Notes under the pieces: generated by a model
The model's database searches: none
Told to the model about the DNA's origin: nothing
Seen by the model: the letters and a program-made list of their open reading frames with translations, nothing else
Shown: in pieces, positions 9,511 through 16,729 of the stretch
How positions within the stretch are numbered: the first letter of the stretch is position 1
Layout: every line of letters starts with the position of its first letter
Origin: an uncultured beta proteobacterium
Lineage (GTDB): Bacteria > Pseudomonadota > Gammaproteobacteria > Burkholderiales > Rhodocyclaceae
NCBI GenBank assembly: GCA_903910495.1
Contig: CAIVZW010000617.1
Span: 1-19,179 of the forward strand
Length of the DNA: 19,179 nt
Direction: 5' to 3'
Program-made: the position numbers and the translations under genes

Positions 9511-9608
9511 CACTGGACCGGCAGGAATCGTCGGGAAAGAAGATCAGCGACGGACTGCGCGTTGCCATGATGATGCCAACTGGTTTTCAACGCGAGGCGC
9601 AGTAGGTC

Positions 9609-10634
9609 ATGGGTATTCTTGACTGGTTCAAGAACCGGCCGGCACAATTTGATCCGGATCGTCTGTCGGATGAGATGACGTTGCGCGCGATTGACAAGGC
9701 CGTCACCCTGACCAATCCCCGATTGAAGCTTGTGCATTCGTATCAGGAACGTCTCGCCCCTGCAGTCGAAATCAGTGTTCACTATTTGCGCGAGATGGTT
9801 CTGGCATTGCCTCCGGCGATCCGCGTTTCGACGGAGAACTGGTCTGCCGATCCCATTCTGAGAGCCTTTTTCGTGGCTGCCTCAGACATTCCTTCGGCCC
9901 TGTCCCGTTCGCACAATCTGCGCACCCTCTTCGAAAAATACCCGGAGCTTGACGACGCCTACTTCATTCTCGGAATGATGTTCAACGAACAGCGTGTGCT
10001 CGGCATGTCGCTGCAGGGTGATGTCATTCAGCGGGATGTTGCGCAGACCGTCATCAGCTTCTCTGATCACCAGGCCCGCATCTGCGGGCACGAGGACTCG
10101 GAGGTTCGTCGTCTGCTGGGTTCGCAGATGTATGAATATCTGGTGGCCCAGGCGCTGTCCGAAATCGGTGAAGAACGATCCGAGCGTCGTGAACTTGAAG
10201 ATAACCGGGCGCTGATACGGGCTCGACTGCGTCTGTTTCAGCAGCAAGGCCCCGGTCTGGGCTCGGTTTTCGGATCGGCGCCGGCGAGTTCAGGCGAACA
10301 ACTGAAGCTGGAAGCAGAGCTTCTGGAAAACGAGCAGCAGATGGAGGCCATCGGCAGTCCCCAATCGGCGCTGGATACTGAGCTCGAGTTACTGCGCGAA
10401 GTGCTTGAACATCCCGGGCGTTATGTTCGCATAGAGCAGAAGCAGCTGCGACTCAGTACGATGAATGTGGTCCTTGAGGCATCGAGTACCGATGTGGCCT
10501 CGGATATCGCTTTTTCCATTGCGCAACTGACGGGCGTTCCCCGCTTGCAAAGCGCATTCGTTCTGGCGCGCTTTGCGCGTTCTGAATTACCCCCGGCCAG
10601 AATGAATTTTGAAGTGGCCGAGCGCTATCTTTGA
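9609..10634 (+). CDS. Conserved-looking hypothetical protein, 341 residues
   Basis: I do not recognise this protein. It is cytoplasmic by appearance, with no signal peptide or membrane segment, and begins MGILDWFKNRPAQFDPDRLSDE. The N-terminal two thirds look largely helical. Residues about 185-213 and 228-250 are dense in Glu, Arg, Gln and Leu and could form a broken coiled coil, split by a Gly/Ser/Ala linker (214-229). Codon use and base composition match its neighbours, and the reading frame is long with no competitor, so it is a real gene. The Shine-Dalgarno is weak (AGTAGG). It lies 99 nt beyond the purA terminator, so it may have its own promoter, but none is obvious. Confidence 0.8.
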   Translation: MGILDWFKNRPAQFDPDRLSDEMTLRAIDKAVTLTNPRLKLVHSYQERLAPAVEISVHYLREMVLALPPAIRVSTENWSADPILRAFFVAASDIPSALSRSHNLRTLFEKYPELDDAYFILGMMFNEQRVLGMSLQGDVIQRDVAQTVISFSDHQARICGHEDSEVRRLLGSQMYEYLVAQALSEIGEERSERRELEDNRALIRARLRLFQQQGPGLGSVFGSAPASSGEQLKLEAELLENEQQMEAIGSPQSALDTELELLREVLEHPGRYVRIEQKQLRLSTMNVVLEASSTDVASDIAFSIAQLTGVPRLQSAFVLARFARSELPPARMNFEVAERYL

Positions 10635-10741
10635 CGTGCTTCCTGATCTGCAGATGCGAAAGTTGCCATTAGCAAGCCAAATAATATTTCCATTCTCTGA
10701 GTAGACAATTACAGACAAGCCCGATGACAAGGTCAAATAAA

Positions 10742-10888
10742 CCCAGATTATCCAATAGCCAAAAACCCGTTCGCCCTGAGCCTGTCGAAGGGCCGTTCAT
10801 GGTTCGACGCCCCGAAGGAAGTCCCCTTGGGGGACAAGCTCACCACGAACGGATTATTCCCCAGAGTTCGCCTAATGGACAATCTGGG
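10742..10888. repeat. 147-bp palindromic repeat, copy 1 (upstream of the cupin gene)
   Basis: The outer ends are near-perfect inverted repeats: CCCAGATTATCC at 10742-10753 and GGACAATCTGGG at 10877-10888. Just inside, a second inverted pair is visible: CCGTTCG...TGAGC.TGTC from about 10768 and its complement GACA.GCTCA...CGAACGG ending near 10852. The CGTTCG-CCTGAGCCTGTCGAAGGG type of sequence is a widespread REP-like dispersed repeat of proteobacteria, which reads RPEPVEG when translated. The centre (10806-10835) holds GACGCCCCGAAGGAAGTCC followed by a CCTTGGGGGAC hairpin. Copy 2 at 11373-11520 is in direct orientation and roughly 90% identical by eye. The right end touches the ATG of the next gene. 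Confidence 0.88.
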
Positions 10889-11368
10889 ATGAAACAAATC
10901 AGCGCATCACAACTCGATGAACTTGCCAAGGCAGCGCAAGTCTCGCCGCGCCAGCGCGCCAATCTCAATTTGCATGCAACGCTGAGCGATCCGGTCCAGC
11001 GACTGGCTATCGCCATGGAACCCGATACCCTGATTCGTCCGCATCGTCATCCGCATACCTGGGAATTACTTTACCCTTTGCGCGGGCGCTTTGTTGTCCT
11101 GTATTTTGACGATGCTGGCATGGTTACTGGTCGCTCAGTTCTGGGCGAGGAAACGGCTGTCCTGGAAACAGCGGCGGGGCAATGGCATGCCGTATTATCA
11201 CTGGATACAGGCGGAGTGATTTTTGAAGTCAAGCACGGGCCGTACAGGCCGATTGCCGATGAGGATTTCACCCGCTGGGATTCGAGTGACGGTGACCTAC
11301 AAGCGAATGCCTTGCTGCACTGGTACGCCTCGGCCAGGCCTGGTGACCGCTTTATTGAATTTCAATAA
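10889..11368 (+). CDS. wbuC: WbuC-family cupin metalloprotein
   Basis: A 159-residue single-domain cupin. Metal ligands of cupin motif 1 are visible as His54-x-His56-x-x-Glu59 with Gly66 six residues on (also His52), and motif 2 as His100 in GQWH. The opening MKQISASQLDELAKAAQVSPRQRANLNLH matches WbuC proteins, often found in O-antigen and other surface-polysaccharide clusters; the biochemical function is unknown. An in-frame ATG at 10724 would add 55 residues, but these are translated from the palindromic repeat, so 10889 is chosen. No good Shine-Dalgarno precedes it because the repeat occupies that position. The adjacent arn operon also acts on LPS, which fits a surface-glycan role. Confidence 0.88.
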   Translation: MKQISASQLDELAKAAQVSPRQRANLNLHATLSDPVQRLAIAMEPDTLIRPHRHPHTWELLYPLRGRFVVLYFDDAGMVTGRSVLGEETAVLETAAGQWHAVLSLDTGGVIFEVKHGPYRPIADEDFTRWDSSDGDLQANALLHWYASARPGDRFIEFQ

Positions 11369-11372
11369 TAAT

Positions 11373-11520
11373 CCCAGATTATCCATTAACCCAAAACCCG
11401 TTCGCCCTGAGCCTGTCGAAGGGTCGTTCATGGTTCGACGCCCCGAAGGAAGTCCTCCTGGGGGACAAGCTCACCACGAACGGATATTTGCCCAAAATTT
11501 CGCCCAATGGACAATCTTGG
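11373..11520. repeat. 148-bp palindromic repeat, copy 2 (downstream of the cupin gene)
   Basis: A direct-orientation copy of the element at 10742-10888, starting 4 nt after the cupin stop codon. The outer ends are CCCAGATTATCCATT (11373-11387) and AATGGACAATCTTGG (11506-11520), again imperfect inverted repeats. Differences from copy 1 are mostly single substitutions near the ends, one 1-bp length difference, and two changes in the central hairpin (CCTT against TCCT). The central module is at 11437-11466. No coding capacity is credible. Its long imperfect dyad could fold in the mRNA and slow 3' decay or terminate transcription, but there is no T tract. Confidence 0.88.
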
Positions 11521-11675
11521 ATAATGAATCGGTGCGTAATTCCCGGATACGAAATGAGTAGCTGTATCACCAGTTGTCCGCAGACGGTCGTGGCGCTTCG
11601 TATTTGGGGCGGCCCGTCTTATACTTGGCCCCGCGCCGGTGTTTTAGCGCGCAATTTTTGTAAAGGCCTTCAGTT
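11521..11675. other. Leader region before the arn operon
   Basis: 155 bases with no gene, following repeat copy 2. It is less repetitive than the flanks. The only promoter-like element I see is TATACT at 11620-11625, preceded at 17 nt by a poor -35 (TTCGTA, 11597-11602). A ribosome binding sequence AAAGG (11662-11666) lies 9 nt before the GTG start of arnT. No recognisable regulator operator or riboswitch is seen; a PmrA-type box was not convincingly found. Confidence 0.45.
11597..11625 (+). promoter_or_regulatory. Weak candidate promoter of the arn operon
   Basis: TATACT (11620-11625) matches the sigma-70 -10 consensus at five of six bases. The hexamer 17 nt upstream (11597-11602, TTCGTA) matches -35 poorly, which would be expected if an activator drives transcription. 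The distance to the arnT start leaves a leader of about 45 nt. This is a candidate only. Confidence 0.25.
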
Positions 11676-13322
11676 GTGCTGAAAATTCCCGGCGTGATCC
11701 AAAGAAACGGCTTCATGTTTTTCTGGGGAGTGCTTGTCATTTTCTGGTTTGCCACGCTGGGGCAGCGTGCCTTGATTCATCCGGATGAAGGCCGCTATGC
11801 CGAGCTGTCTCTGGGCATGCTTCTGAGCGGTGACTGGATTACGCCGCGTCTGAACGGCATTCTCTATTTTGAAAAGCCGGCCTTGCAGTACTGGATGGGC
11901 GCACTGAGCTTTCTGACCTTCGGCATCAACGAATTCGCGGCGCGTTTCTGGCCCGGGCTGACCGGCCTGCTGTCCGTTCTGGCGGTGGGGCTCACGGCCC
12001 GCCGCCTGTGGGGAAACGGGCACTACGCCGCGCTGGTCATGGCCGGTTCGGTGTGGGTCATTGCCAATAGTCATTTCCTGAATCTGGATACAGGAGTCAC
12101 GTTTTTCCTGACCCTGACGCTGTGTGCATTTCTCTGGGCCCAGCAGGATGAGGCTTCGCCGACGGAGCGACGTCATGGAATGTGGGTGGCCTGGGCGGCG
12201 ATGGCCGGGGCAACCCTGTCAAAAGGCCTGATTGGCGTGCTGATTCCCGGAAGTGTTCTGGTGATTTACAGCCTGTTCCACTGGCAATGGAGTGTGTGGC
12301 GGCGCATGTACTGGTTGCCGGGCCTGGCCATTTTTCTGCTGTTGTCGCTACCCTGGTTCTGGCTGGTGTCGGAACGCAATCCGGGCTTTGCCAACTTCTT
12401 CTTCATTCACGAGCACTTCGATCGTTTTCTGACAACCGTGCATCGCCGGGATGAGCCGTTCTGGTATTTCGTGCCGATTCTGTGTGCCGGTTTTCTTCCC
12501 TGGACCTCGCTGCTGCCGCGTCTGTTCCGCGAGGCCTGGCCGCGCCGGCAGGAATCGGCATTTCAGACCGAGCGTTTTTTGCTGATCTGGGCGTTCTTTG
12601 TCTTTGCCTTCTTCAGTAAATCGAGCTCCAAACTGCCTTCCTATATTCTGCCCATGTTTCCTGCCCTGGCCTTGCTGCTTGGGCAAACGCTGGCCCGTGC
12701 CCGGGCGGCTGAACTGAAGAAGCATCTGTGGCTGCCGTCGCTCATCTGGGGGCTGATCGCCGGCGCCTATCTTTTTGTCGATTTCTTCGCCGAGGCCGGC
12801 ACACCTTCAGAAAATCTGCAACACTTTGCAATCTATCTGGCGGTTGGCGGCCTGGGCTTTTTGTCATGTGCTGCGCTGGCATGGCGCCTGCTCGTGCAGG
12901 AGAAAACCTTGGCTGCGCTCATGCTGCTGGCGGCTGGAAGCCTGTTTGGCGTATCACTGGCCAGCATCGGGCACGATGCGCTCGGGCAGCTAAAAAGCAG
13001 CAAAAGAGTCGTCGAGCAGCTCGCTCCTTATCTACGTCCGGATATGGAAATTTTCTCGGTACGCACTTATGATCAGACCTTCCCCTTTTATCTGCGACGG
13101 CGTGTAATCCAGGTGGAATATCAGGATGAATTTTCCTTTGGTCAGAAGGCTGAGCCGGATAAGGCGATTTCGTCACTGGGCCAATTTGTTGCACGATGGC
13201 AATCTGCTCCATATGCCATGGCCATGCTTGAGCAGCAGACTTTCAATGACCTACAACAGCAAGGAGTGGCGATGAAGCCGGTATATCAGGATGTCCGTCG
13301 CATGGTGGTGGTCAAGCCATGA
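11676..13322 (+). CDS. arnT: ArnT-like lipid A L-Ara4N transferase (GT83 family)
   Basis: A 548-residue polytopic inner-membrane glycosyltransferase that moves 4-amino-4-deoxy-L-arabinose from undecaprenyl phosphate to lipid A phosphates at the periplasmic face. The first periplasmic loop carries HPDEGRYAELS (Asp37-Glu38), the conserved acidic pair of the PMT/ArnT fold. It is followed by YFEKPALQYW with Glu66-Lys67, the EKP motif of ArnT. About a dozen hydrophobic helices fill the first 420 residues, and a soluble C-terminal domain follows. Length equals E. coli ArnT. The start is GTG with AAAGG 9 nt upstream; an internal ATG (residue 14) is less likely. The stop overlaps the next gene (ATGA). 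A related GT83 substrate cannot be excluded from this gene alone, but the operon settles it. Confidence 0.92.
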   Translation: MLKIPGVIQRNGFMFFWGVLVIFWFATLGQRALIHPDEGRYAELSLGMLLSGDWITPRLNGILYFEKPALQYWMGALSFLTFGINEFAARFWPGLTGLLSVLAVGLTARRLWGNGHYAALVMAGSVWVIANSHFLNLDTGVTFFLTLTLCAFLWAQQDEASPTERRHGMWVAWAAMAGATLSKGLIGVLIPGSVLVIYSLFHWQWSVWRRMYWLPGLAIFLLLSLPWFWLVSERNPGFANFFFIHEHFDRFLTTVHRRDEPFWYFVPILCAGFLPWTSLLPRLFREAWPRRQESAFQTERFLLIWAFFVFAFFSKSSSKLPSYILPMFPALALLLGQTLARARAAELKKHLWLPSLIWGLIAGAYLFVDFFAEAGTPSENLQHFAIYLAVGGLGFLSCAALAWRLLVQEKTLAALMLLAAGSLFGVSLASIGHDALGQLKSSKRVVEQLAPYLRPDMEIFSVRTYDQTFPFYLRRRVIQVEYQDEFSFGQKAEPDKAISSLGQFVARWQSAPYAMAMLEQQTFNDLQQQGVAMKPVYQDVRRMVVVKP

Positions 13323-13690
13323 AGCTGGTGGAATTTGCGTTGGTTCTGCTCGGCGTGTTGCTCAACGCCTTTGCTCAGCTGTTTTTGAAGGCGGGGGTGC
13401 GCCAGTTGGGGCATTTCGATTTTTCTGCGGAAAACGCCTGGCCGGTAGCCACTTCGCTGGCCACCAATGCTCCCGTGATCGGCGGATTGTTCTGCTACGT
13501 GATCAGCGTCGTGGTGTGGATTCTGGCCTTGTCACGGGTCGAGGTCAGCATGGCCTATCCGATGCTGTCCATCGGTTACGTGGTCAATGCCGGCCTGGCC
13601 TGGTACCTGTTCAATGAAGCCGTGGGCCCACAGCGCCTGTTGGGCATAGCCGTGATCATTATCGGTGTCATCATCGTTGCGAGAAGCTGA
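13319..13690 (+). CDS. SMR/EamA-type flippase subunit (ArnE/ArnF-like)
   Basis: A 123-residue protein with four predicted membrane helices (about 4-25, 53-72, 76-97, 104-121) of the EmrE-like small multidrug resistance superfamily. In enterobacteria, two such proteins, ArnE and ArnF, are thought to flip undecaprenyl-phosphate-L-Ara4N to the periplasmic face. Here only one gene is present, wedged between arnT and arnB with a four-base overlap to arnT, so the product probably works as a homodimer or pairs with a protein encoded elsewhere. Conserved features include the N-terminal NAFAQLFLKAG segment and SRVEVSMAYPMLSIGYV in helix 3. The family and context are solid; the exact ArnE or ArnF label is not. 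Confidence 0.87.
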   Translation: MKLVEFALVLLGVLLNAFAQLFLKAGVRQLGHFDFSAENAWPVATSLATNAPVIGGLFCYVISVVVWILALSRVEVSMAYPMLSIGYVVNAGLAWYLFNEAVGPQRLLGIAVIIIGVIIVARS

Positions 13691-13694
13691 ACTG

Positions 13695-14828
13695 ATGGAT
13701 TTATTACCCTTTACCCGGCCGGATATCGATGAGGAAACCATCGCCGCCGTGGCCGATGTCCTGCGCTCCGGCTGGTTGACCACCGGTCCGCGCTGCCGCG
13801 AACTGGAGGCCGCCTTGTCGCTGCGGGCTGATGGGCGTCCGGTCCGTCTGGTCAGTTCGGCGACGGCCGCCCTCGAGTTTGCGCTGCGCATCGCCGGAAT
13901 CCAACCCGGAGACGAAGTGATCACGACCTCGCTCAGTTGGGTGGCGACGTCCAACGTCATCCTGGCGCTTGGCGCCAGGCCGGTTTTCGTCGATGTCGAT
14001 CCGGCAACCCGCCTGATTGATCTCGGGCAAGTCGATGCCGCCGTCAGCGGGCGTACCCGAGCCATCATTCCGGTTGATCTGGCCGGTTTGCCGGTTGATC
14101 GTGACCGCTTGTATGAGTTGGCCAGGCGCTACGGCCTGCGCGTGATCGAGGATGCGGCCCAGTCGCAGGGTGCGCGCTGGCATGGGCGTGAGTTGGGCAG
14201 CTTTGGCGATCTGGTGGCATTCAGCTTCCACCCGAACAAGAACATGACGACGGGCGAGGGCGGTTGCCTGGTGATGAATTCTGAGCAGGAGGCGAGTCTG
14301 TTCGAGAAATTGCGGCTGCAGGGAGTTACCCGTTGCGCCGATGGGACCTACGACTGCGATGTTCTGGGAGGGAAAGCCAACCTGACCGATATTGCGGCGG
14401 CCATTGGCCTGGGCCAGCTTCGGCGGCTAGATCAGTGCAACCTGCGCCGGCGTGAGCTGGCGCGACTTTATTTTTCCAGCCTGGCCGGCCTGCCTCTGTG
14501 TTTGCCTCCGGCCGATTTTGAAAACAGCAACTGGCACATGTTTCAGGTATTGATTCCCGCGCCTCTGGCAAGCCGGCGCGGCGAGCTCATGCGCCTGCTG
14601 CGTGAGTCCGGCATCGCTACCGGTGTGCACTATCCGGCAATCCACCAGACCTCGCTGTACAGGAAACTTGGGCTGCTTACGCGGCCATTGCCGCACACCG
14701 AATCGGTAGCGGCCCGCATCCTGACCTTGCCCCTGTTTCCGGCAATGCAGGATGCGGACGTCGAACGTGTGACCCAGGCACTGGCCAGGGTACTGAGCCA
14801 ACTGGGCGCTGAAGAGGGCCAGCCATGA
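13695..14828 (+). CDS. arnB: UDP-4-amino-4-deoxy-L-arabinose aminotransferase ArnB
   Basis: A 377-residue PLP-dependent aminotransferase of the DegT/DnrJ/EryC1 family. It converts UDP-4-ketopentose (from the ArnA dehydrogenase) to UDP-L-Ara4N using glutamate. The N-terminus LPFTRPDIDEETIAAVADVLRSGWLTTGP is typical of ArnB. VSSATAALEFAL (53-64) forms the phosphate-binding region, EDAAQSQGA holds Asp153 that contacts the pyridine nitrogen, and SFHPNKNMTTGEGG carries the PLP lysine at Lys182. The start at 13695 is 4 nt after the flippase stop; an in-frame ATG at 13665 would overlap that gene and add ten residues unlike the family. The stop overlaps arnC (ATGA). Confidence 0.92.
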   Translation: MDLLPFTRPDIDEETIAAVADVLRSGWLTTGPRCRELEAALSLRADGRPVRLVSSATAALEFALRIAGIQPGDEVITTSLSWVATSNVILALGARPVFVDVDPATRLIDLGQVDAAVSGRTRAIIPVDLAGLPVDRDRLYELARRYGLRVIEDAAQSQGARWHGRELGSFGDLVAFSFHPNKNMTTGEGGCLVMNSEQEASLFEKLRLQGVTRCADGTYDCDVLGGKANLTDIAAAIGLGQLRRLDQCNLRRRELARLYFSSLAGLPLCLPPADFENSNWHMFQVLIPAPLASRRGELMRLLRESGIATGVHYPAIHQTSLYRKLGLLTRPLPHTESVAARILTLPLFPAMQDADVERVTQALARVLSQLGAEEGQP

Positions 14829-15772
14829 ATGCTCCGAAACTGACGGTGGTTATTCCGGTGTTCAACGAAGAAGCCACCCTGGAGGCCCTGTTTGCCCGGC
14901 TGTACAAGGCGCTGGATGCACTGGGCAAGGCCTATGAAGTCATTTTCATCAACGATGGCAGTCGCGATAAATCGGCGGCCATTCTGGCCGATCAGTATCA
15001 TGCCCGGCCCGATGTGACCCGGGTCATTCTGTTCAATGGCAATTTTGGCCAGCATCGCGCCATTCTGGCCGGATTCGCGCATGCACGCGGCGAGTGTGTC
15101 GTAACCCTGGACGCCGACCTGCAAAATCCGCCCGAGGATATCCAGACGCTGCTGGCCGAAATCGACAAGGGGCATGACTATGTCGGTTCGATCCGCCGCC
15201 AGCGCAATGACAGTTGGTGGCGTCACGTGGCGAGCCGGGCGATGAACCGCTTGCGCGAGCGCATTACCCGCATCCACATGACCGATCAGGGCTGCATGAT
15301 GCGCGCCTACAGTCGGCGCATCATCGATACCATCAATCAGTGCAACGAGATGAACACCTTCATCCCGGCGCTGGCCTATTCGTTTGCGCAAAATCCGACC
15401 GAGGTGGTTATCGGCCACGAGGAGCGTCATGCCGGGGAATCCAAGTATTCGCTCTACAGTCTGATTCGGCTCAATTTCGATCTGATGACCGGCTTTTCGC
15501 TCGTGCCGCTGCAACTGTTTTCGATGCTGGGCATGCTGCTTTCACTGGGTTCGGGCCTGCTCGTCGCCTATCTGCTGATCCGCCGCCTGATCCTCGGGCC
15601 GGAAGTGGAGGGCGTGTTTACCCTGTTCGCGATTACTTTCTTCCTGCTCGGTATCGCCCTGTTCGGCATCGGTATGCTGGGCGAATACATCGGGCGGATC
15701 TACCAGGAAGTGCGCGAGCGTCCCCGCTACCTGATTGCCGGCATCCTGCAGGCGGAGGACAAGCCGCAATGA
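14825..15772 (+). CDS. arnC: Undecaprenyl-phosphate L-Ara4FN transferase ArnC
   Basis: A 315-residue GT2-family glycosyltransferase that attaches 4-deoxy-4-formamido-L-arabinose from its UDP form to undecaprenyl phosphate on the cytoplasmic face of the inner membrane. The GT-A domain opens LTVVIPVFNEE and has FINDGSRDKS and the DxD motif DADLQNPP (Asp96 and Asp98). A second conserved stretch, TDQGCMMRAYSRRI (153-166), matches ArnC. Two membrane helices follow at about 228-253 and 264-288, with a short amphipathic C-terminal tail. Length is close to the E. coli protein. Both ends overlap neighbouring genes by four bases. Confidence 0.94.
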   Translation: MNAPKLTVVIPVFNEEATLEALFARLYKALDALGKAYEVIFINDGSRDKSAAILADQYHARPDVTRVILFNGNFGQHRAILAGFAHARGECVVTLDADLQNPPEDIQTLLAEIDKGHDYVGSIRRQRNDSWWRHVASRAMNRLRERITRIHMTDQGCMMRAYSRRIIDTINQCNEMNTFIPALAYSFAQNPTEVVIGHEERHAGESKYSLYSLIRLNFDLMTGFSLVPLQLFSMLGMLLSLGSGLLVAYLLIRRLILGPEVEGVFTLFAITFFLLGIALFGIGMLGEYIGRIYQEVRERPRYLIAGILQAEDKPQ

Positions 15773-16695
15773 GCAGCGCCGTCGTCTTCGCCTATCACAA
15801 TGTCGGCGTTCGCTGCCTGCGCGTGCTGCTGGCCGGGGGGCTGGATGTGCGGCTGGTCGTGACGCACGAGGACAATCCGGAGGAGCGGATCTGGTTCGCG
15901 TCGGTACGCCAGCTTTGCAGCGAAAACGGCATTCCGTGCATTACCCCGGCCAATCCGAATACACCCGAGGTCGAAGCCCGGATAGCCGCACTCGATGTCG
16001 ATTTTCTGTTCAGTTTTTATTATCGTCACATGCTGCAAGCCCCGCTGCTGCAATCAGCGCGGCGCGGCGCCTACAACATGCACGGTTCGCTGTTGCCCCG
16101 CTATCGCGGGCGTGTGCCGGTCAATTGGGCCGTGCTGTGCGGTGAGCGCGAAACCGGTGCGACGCTGCACCAGATGAATGTCAAGCCGGACAACGGGCCG
16201 ATTGTTGACCAGTTTGCCGTTCCCGTCCTGCCGGATGATACGGCCCAGGACGTCTTCGAGAAAGTCACGGTCGCGGCCGAGCTGTGCCTGTACCGAACAT
16301 TGCCGAAGCTGCTTGCCGGTACGGCAGAGCATCGTCAGCAGGATCTGTCGCAGGGCGCCTACTTTGGCGGTCGCAAAGCCGAAGACGGGCGCATCGACTG
16401 GCGGCAGAATGCCCGCCAGATTCATGATCTGGTGCGTGCGGTGACCCGGCCTTATCCCGGCGCCTTCAGCGATCTGGCCGCAGGCCGGCTGGTACTATGG
16501 CGTACCCGGGTCATCGATGACCTGAGCCAGCGTCCTGACAGTGGAAAACTGTTGTCATGCGCAGGCCGCATCGAAATACATCCTGCCGGCGGCGGCATCC
16601 TGCAGGTGCTGGAAGCCGAACTGTCCGGCGTATCCCTGAATCCCGGCGCGGCCTGCCTGCCGCTCGATGGCCTGCAATTGCCCATTACGGAATGA
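15769..16695 (+). CDS. arnA: UDP-L-Ara4N formyltransferase (ArnA N-terminal half as a separate protein)
   Basis: A 308-residue enzyme that formylates UDP-L-Ara4N with 10-formyl-tetrahydrofolate, equivalent to the N-terminal domain of bifunctional E. coli ArnA. The catalytic triad of the methionyl-tRNA-formyltransferase-like fold is visible: Asn103 and His105 in NMHGSLLPRYRGRVPVNWA, and Asp141 in KPDNGPIVDQ. A C-terminal FMT-like subdomain starts near DGRIDWRQNARQIHDLVRA. The start overlaps the arnC stop (ATGA); the frame stays open upstream inside arnC, but that part has no family similarity. It ends with its own stop, 34 nt before the dehydrogenase gene, so the two ArnA activities are split. 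Confidence 0.92.
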   Translation: MSSAVVFAYHNVGVRCLRVLLAGGLDVRLVVTHEDNPEERIWFASVRQLCSENGIPCITPANPNTPEVEARIAALDVDFLFSFYYRHMLQAPLLQSARRGAYNMHGSLLPRYRGRVPVNWAVLCGERETGATLHQMNVKPDNGPIVDQFAVPVLPDDTAQDVFEKVTVAAELCLYRTLPKLLAGTAEHRQQDLSQGAYFGGRKAEDGRIDWRQNARQIHDLVRAVTRPYPGAFSDLAAGRLVLWRTRVIDDLSQRPDSGKLLSCAGRIEIHPAGGGILQVLEAELSGVSLNPGAACLPLDGLQLPITE

Positions 16696-16729
16696 GCTGT
16701 TTTATTTTTCCCTTTAACGGATATACCCC

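Noticed and set aside
9417..9605. A 62-codon + strand frame starting inside purA and ending 3 nt before the unknown gene
   Set aside because: It overlaps the purA 3' end in another frame and runs straight through the purA terminator hairpin. Its composition is not protein-like, and it has no ribosome binding site.
10635..10741. Promoter for wbuC (TTGCCA at 10663 with AT-rich TAATAT near 10682)
   Set aside because: The spacing is about 13 nt, too short for sigma-70; the alternative -10 hexamer at 16 nt is poor. This 107-base stretch otherwise shows nothing recognisable.
10742..11520. CRISPR array
   Set aside because: Only two repeat copies, nearly 150 bp each, separated by a whole gene; there are no short repeats or spacers.
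10742..11520. Classical composite transposon
   Set aside because: The flanking elements are too short to encode a transposase and no clear target-site duplication is visible at the outer ends. A cassette is possible, but an insertion-sequence-based transposon is not supported.
11223..11561. Frame overlapping the wbuC end and repeat copy 2
   Set aside because: Most of it is the translated palindromic repeat (RPEPVEG-type peptide) plus an out-of-frame part of wbuC.
11626..11675. Hairpin with T run (GCGC...GCGC followed by ATTTTTG) as a terminator before arnT
   Set aside because: The stem is only 4 bp of self-complementary GCGC, too weak for a terminator call.
15214..15768. Upstream in-frame extension of the formyltransferase frame
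   Set aside because: It lies entirely inside arnC in another frame and has no similarity to formyltransferases. The ATG at 15769 overlaps the arnC stop exactly as other junctions in this operon do.
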